Of a DNA stretch of 7,391 nucleotides, positions 5,997 through 7,391 are shown one piece after another. The first letter of the stretch is position 1. Each line of letters begins with the position of its first letter. The notes under the pieces were generated by a model. That model was not told the origin of the DNA. It saw only the letters and a list, made by a program, of their open reading frames with translations, and did not search any database. Where the stretch lies: positions 1-7,391 of the forward strand of contig JAEEYJ010000060.1 of assembly GCA_016291725.1 (NCBI GenBank), in the 5' to 3' direction. The stretch comes from Solobacterium sp. GTDB lineage: Bacteria > Bacillota_I > Bacilli_A > Erysipelotrichales > Erysipelotrichaceae. Both the position numbers and the translations under genes were made by a program.

Positions 5997-6809
5997 TCAA
6001 TACGCATAGTGGTCATAGCTGATGTAGTTGAGCGTCCCGTCTTCCGGCAGTTCATCCCAGAAGGTATCCTTGGGCGAGAAGGTGAAGTCCAGGCAGTAGT
6101 GCTGCAGTTTCGGATCGAAGATACTGCCGTCCGGCATATTGTTGGAGTAATGCAGATCCAGCACCTGCTCATACTGCTTCTCGGTATAGGCCGCATGCCT
6201 GCCGTATACATATACCGTGAATTCCACATAGACCGTATTGGTGCTCAGATCCACTTTGCCGGTCTTGATGTACTCTCTGTCGAAGTCTTCGACCTTCATG
6301 AAGCCGAAGTAATGCTCATCGTAGTAGCTGTCAGGCCTTTCATCGTACGGGATGTCTTCCTCCGGCACAACACTGATGCTGTAGGCCGTATACTGTCCGT
6401 AGGCTTCGACGAAGTCATCCCAGGTGCTGCCGACGGTGATACCCTTCGTTGTTGTGTAGACTTCCTCCTCACCGTAGTAGACCCAGCCCCCTTCGTAGAA
6501 CGGGTTCATCAGACTGCCCTCCGGATCACCGTTCTCATTCAGATACAGGTACTCTTCCAGGGGAAGGTACCCTTCCGGTGCAGCGGTATCCGCAAAAGCA
6601 GGGGTGCGGTTGTAGAACACCATCCCGGTCAGTGCGACCGCTATGGCCGCAGCACCGGCAAGGATCTTCCCGACAGGGCTCTTTTTCTTCCGCTGCTCCG
6701 GTTTCCGAGCAACGGTCTTCTTCGTATGATATTCCGTGCGTACCGGTTCTTCCTCTTCGTCATCCCACCAAAGGCTGTTGTTCTGCTGTTCCTGCTGCTG
6801 TACTGCCAT
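5997..6809 (-). CDS. Unrecognised single-span membrane or exported acidic protein
   Basis: I do not recognise a named family. The 270-residue product has four parts. A Q-rich N-terminus (AVQQQEQQNN) leads into WWDD and an acidic EEEE run. A strongly basic stretch follows (KKTVARKPEQRKKKSP, about 30-45). One hydrophobic segment spans about 48-66. An external domain of roughly 195 residues is rich in Tyr, Asp and Glu. Basic residues before the span predict a cytoplasmic N-terminus. AFA followed by D just after the span (residues 70-73) resembles a signal peptidase site, so release is possible. TTTKGITVGSTWDDFVEAYG (119-138) resembles the G-I-x-x-G-x-T-x-x-D/E-V motif of SmpA/BLIP-like folds. 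The start at 6809 has GGAGG 9 bp upstream; the ATG at 6836 has no ribosome site. It is followed 10 bp later by the GNAT gene. Confidence 0.8.
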   Translation of the reverse strand: MAVQQQEQQNNSLWWDDEEEEPVRTEYHTKKTVARKPEQRKKKSPVGKILAGAAAIAVALTGMVFYNRTPAFADTAAPEGYLPLEEYLYLNENGDPEGSLMNPFYEGGWVYYGEEEVYTTTKGITVGSTWDDFVEAYGQYTAYSISVVPEEDIPYDERPDSYYDEHYFGFMKVEDFDREYIKTGKVDLSTNTVYVEFTVYVYGRHAAYTEKQYEQVLDLHYSNNMPDGSIFDPKLQHYCLDFTFSPKDTFWDELPEDGTLNYISYDHYAY

Positions 6810-6846
6810 GGATCCTGCCCTCCGTACATGTTCCATTGTAGCATAT

Positions 6847-6881
6847 CGCTCATAGATGCATGTTTATGCAGTGTTTGAGCG
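6847..6881. repeat. Nested inverted repeat upstream of the membrane protein gene
   Basis: The outer arms CGCTCA (6847-6852) and TGAGCG (6876-6881) enclose the inner arms TGCAT (6857-6861) and ATGCA (6866-6870) around GTTT. It lies next to a weak minus-strand -10 (6845-6840), where the spacer and -35 would fall. It could be an operator for a dimeric regulator, but no regulator is visible nearby. Confidence 0.5.
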
Positions 6882-6911
6882 CTGAAATCCGCCGGTATGG
6901 GAGCTGGATTT

Positions 6912-6924
6912 ACGCATAATTGCA
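6912..6924. repeat. 13-bp direct repeat, copy 1
   Basis: ACGCATAATTGCA is repeated exactly at 6982-6994, a shift of 70 bp. This copy lies 2 bp before the left arm of the terminator-like hairpin at 6927-6952. Confidence 0.75.
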
Positions 6925-6926
6925 TT

Positions 6927-6952
6927 AAAAAAGATCATTACGATCTTTTTTT
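6927..6952. terminator. Orphan terminator-like hairpin between divergent genes
   Basis: AAAAAAGATC (6927-6936) pairs perfectly with GATCTTTTTT (6942-6951) around a 5-nt loop, with a run of seven T on the right and six A on the left. It has the form of a bidirectional terminator, but the stem has only two G-C pairs and no annotated gene points into it from either side. It may end an unannotated short transcript, or be a DNA element. Confidence 0.5.
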
Positions 6953-6981
6953 CCTTTGCAATCGGGGAAATAACAAAAGGA

Positions 6982-6994
6982 ACGCATAATTGCA
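6982..6994. repeat. 13-bp direct repeat, copy 2
   Basis: An exact second copy of ACGCATAATTGCA (first at 6912-6924). Its 3' end, ATTGCAA (6989-6995), is inverted relative to TTGCAAT at 6956-6962, so the motif occurs in both orientations within 80 bp. Confidence 0.75.
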
Positions 6995-7105
6995 AGTTCA
7001 GTATAAAAGCAGTTGTGCCGTTCCAAACCCAACATTTTGTTAAAGGATAGAAACAACTTGTTGATAGTTGATGGATAAGCTGTTTGCTACGATGATAAGC
7101 AGATG

Positions 7106-7236
7106 GCACAAAGGGACGGGTGTCGTTTCTTTGTGCAGTCAGAGATTCTATAATCTGCTGACTGTTGATGGTCTGCCTTCCGGCCCAGTTCGTAGCGGGA
7201 TGATCTGATGGACCGGGAACGCAGCCGGAAACGGAC
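7106..7236 (+). ncRNA. Candidate structured leader RNA of the amino acid permease
   Basis: Three hairpins follow one another. Hairpin 1: GCACAAAGGGACG (7106-7118) pairs with CGTTTCTTTGTGC (7124-7136), 13 bp with two G-U pairs and a 5-nt loop. Hairpin 2: CAGTCAG plus AGATT (7136-7147) pairs with AATCT and CTGACTG (7152-7164), with one bulged G (7157) and the tetraloop CTAT; C7136 can belong to only one of the two. Hairpin 3 is a long interrupted stem: GTCTG/CGGAC (7171-7175 with 7232-7236), TTCCGGC/GCCGGAA (7178-7184 with 7224-7230), GTTC/GAAC (7188-7191 with 7217-7220) and CGG/CCG (7196-7198 with 7213-7215). No U-tract follows, so control would act on translation or stability. I recognise no T-box, lysine, glycine, SAM or c-di-nucleotide riboswitch core. 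It may also be DNA-level symmetry. Confidence 0.45.
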
Positions 7237-7271
7237 TGCAGTTATAGATATAAAGAAAAAGGGGATAACTT

Positions 7272-7391
7272 ATGAGTGAAAACACACAGGAGCTTAAGCG
7301 GGTTCTTAAATTCTGGGACCTGATGGCTTCAGCTGTTGGACAGATCATTGGTGCAGGTATCATGTCCCTTACCGGAGCTGCTATTGCTCTG
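7272..7391 (+). CDS. APC-superfamily amino acid permease (N-terminal fragment)
   Basis: Forty codons are present before the window ends. After a short polar N-terminus (MSENTQELKRVLKFWDL) comes the first membrane helix with SAVGQIIGAGIMSLTGAAIAL. The G-x-I-I-G-A-G-I-M pattern is the substrate- and ion-binding helix-1 signature of the amino acid/polyamine/organocation superfamily. The start is set by AAGGGG (7259-7264), 7 bp before the ATG. It is expected to import amino acids by ion symport or exchange; the substrate cannot be told from this fragment. The long upstream leader with hairpins suggests post-initiation regulation. Confidence 0.88.
   Translation, partial: MSENTQELKRVLKFWDLMASAVGQIIGAGIMSLTGAAIAL

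Larger units (their letters stand above)
6810..7271. other. 462-bp gene-free region between divergent genes
   Basis: No convincing coding gene was found here. The region is AT-richer than its surroundings (especially 6910-7070) and unusually rich in symmetric elements, listed separately: a nested palindrome, two 13-bp direct repeats flanking a terminator-like hairpin, and three consecutive hairpins before the permease. ATTGCA occurs at 6919-6924 and 6989-6994 and inverted (TGCAAT) at 6957-6962. A weak promoter candidate for the permease is TTGATG (7068-7073) - 17 bp - GATGAT (7091-7096), which would start just before the first leader hairpin. The left end carries a poor -10 (TATGCT, minus strand, 6845-6840) for the membrane protein gene. 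Confidence 0.6.

Noticed and set aside
5987..6229. N-terminal extension of the GNAT frame
   Set aside because: The extension overlaps the upstream gene, has no homology and contains low-quality sequence. A strong GAGGAGG sits just before the ATG at 5986.
5916..6878. A 320-codon open frame on the plus strand opposite the membrane protein and GNAT genes
   Set aside because: It is in antisense codon register with the membrane protein gene and has no ribosome site or recognisable domain. The minus-strand genes have Shine-Dalgarno sites, GNAT motifs and a terminator.
6864..7109. An 81-codon open frame on the minus strand of the gene-free region
   Set aside because: It has no ribosome site or recognisable domain, and runs through the direct repeats and the terminator-like hairpin. 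Its composition looks like translated non-coding AT-rich DNA.
7149..7154. A perfect TATAAT considered as the permease -10 box
   Set aside because: No acceptable -35 lies 16-18 bp upstream, and the bases form the loop and upper stem of leader hairpin 2.
7071..7208. A 45-codon open frame (MDKLFATMISRW...) inside the permease leader, considered as a leader peptide
   Set aside because: There is no Shine-Dalgarno before its ATG, no run of regulatory codons, and it runs through all three hairpins. The hairpin pairing explains the sequence better.
7171..7236. Hairpin 3 considered as a T-box, GEMM (c-di-GMP) or guanidine riboswitch
   Set aside because: Short look-alikes exist (TAGCGGG, GACGGG), but the conserved cores and their spacing are absent.

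Overview
The window looks like chromosomal DNA of a low- to mid-GC Bacillota (Firmicutes), possibly a gut or oral Erysipelotrichia- or Clostridia-type anaerobe. This is inferred from compact operons, strong GA-rich Shine-Dalgarno sites on most genes, U-tailed intrinsic terminators, a PadR/DUF2812 pair, a C_GCAxxG_C_C redox protein and a MATE pump of clostridial type. The species cannot be named from the sequence. No phage, plasmid, transposase, CRISPR, tRNA or rRNA signature was seen.

Layout. (a) 1-1179, minus strand: a YajO-like aldo/keto reductase followed 9 bp later by a small YgjV-like membrane protein cut by the window edge. (b) 1268-2554, plus: a 12-helix MFS transporter, divergent from the reductase and closed by a clear terminator. 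(c) 2651-4003, plus: a MATE-family exporter with no Shine-Dalgarno, followed by (d) 4090-4545, plus: a cysteine-rich C_GCAxxG_C_C protein. The latter has its own near-consensus promoter overlapping the MATE stop codon and a 12-bp hairpin just before its ribosome binding site. (e) 4596-5419, minus: a PadR repressor and a DUF2812 membrane protein with overlapping start/stop codons, driven by a consensus promoter carrying two matching inverted-repeat operators 31 bp apart. (f) 5543-6809, minus: an unrecognised single-span, acidic membrane or exported protein followed by a GNAT acetyltransferase, with a terminator. (g) 6810-7271: a 462-bp gene-free region between divergent genes, holding a nested palindrome, a 13-bp direct repeat around a terminator-like hairpin, and a run of three strong hairpins. 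(h) 7272 onward: the start of an APC-type amino acid permease.

How it fits together. Much of the window is membrane transport (MFS, MATE, APC permease) with redox housekeeping (aldo/keto reductase, C_GCAxxG_C_C protein). The best-supported regulatory unit is PadR-DUF2812, which is probably autoregulated. The most promising undescribed element is the structured leader of the amino acid permease (7106-7236): it shows no T-box, lysine or other riboswitch core that I can recognise. Two genes without a Shine-Dalgarno (the reductase and the MATE exporter) both have a -10-like box placed so that transcription would begin at or next to the ATG, suggesting leaderless mRNAs.
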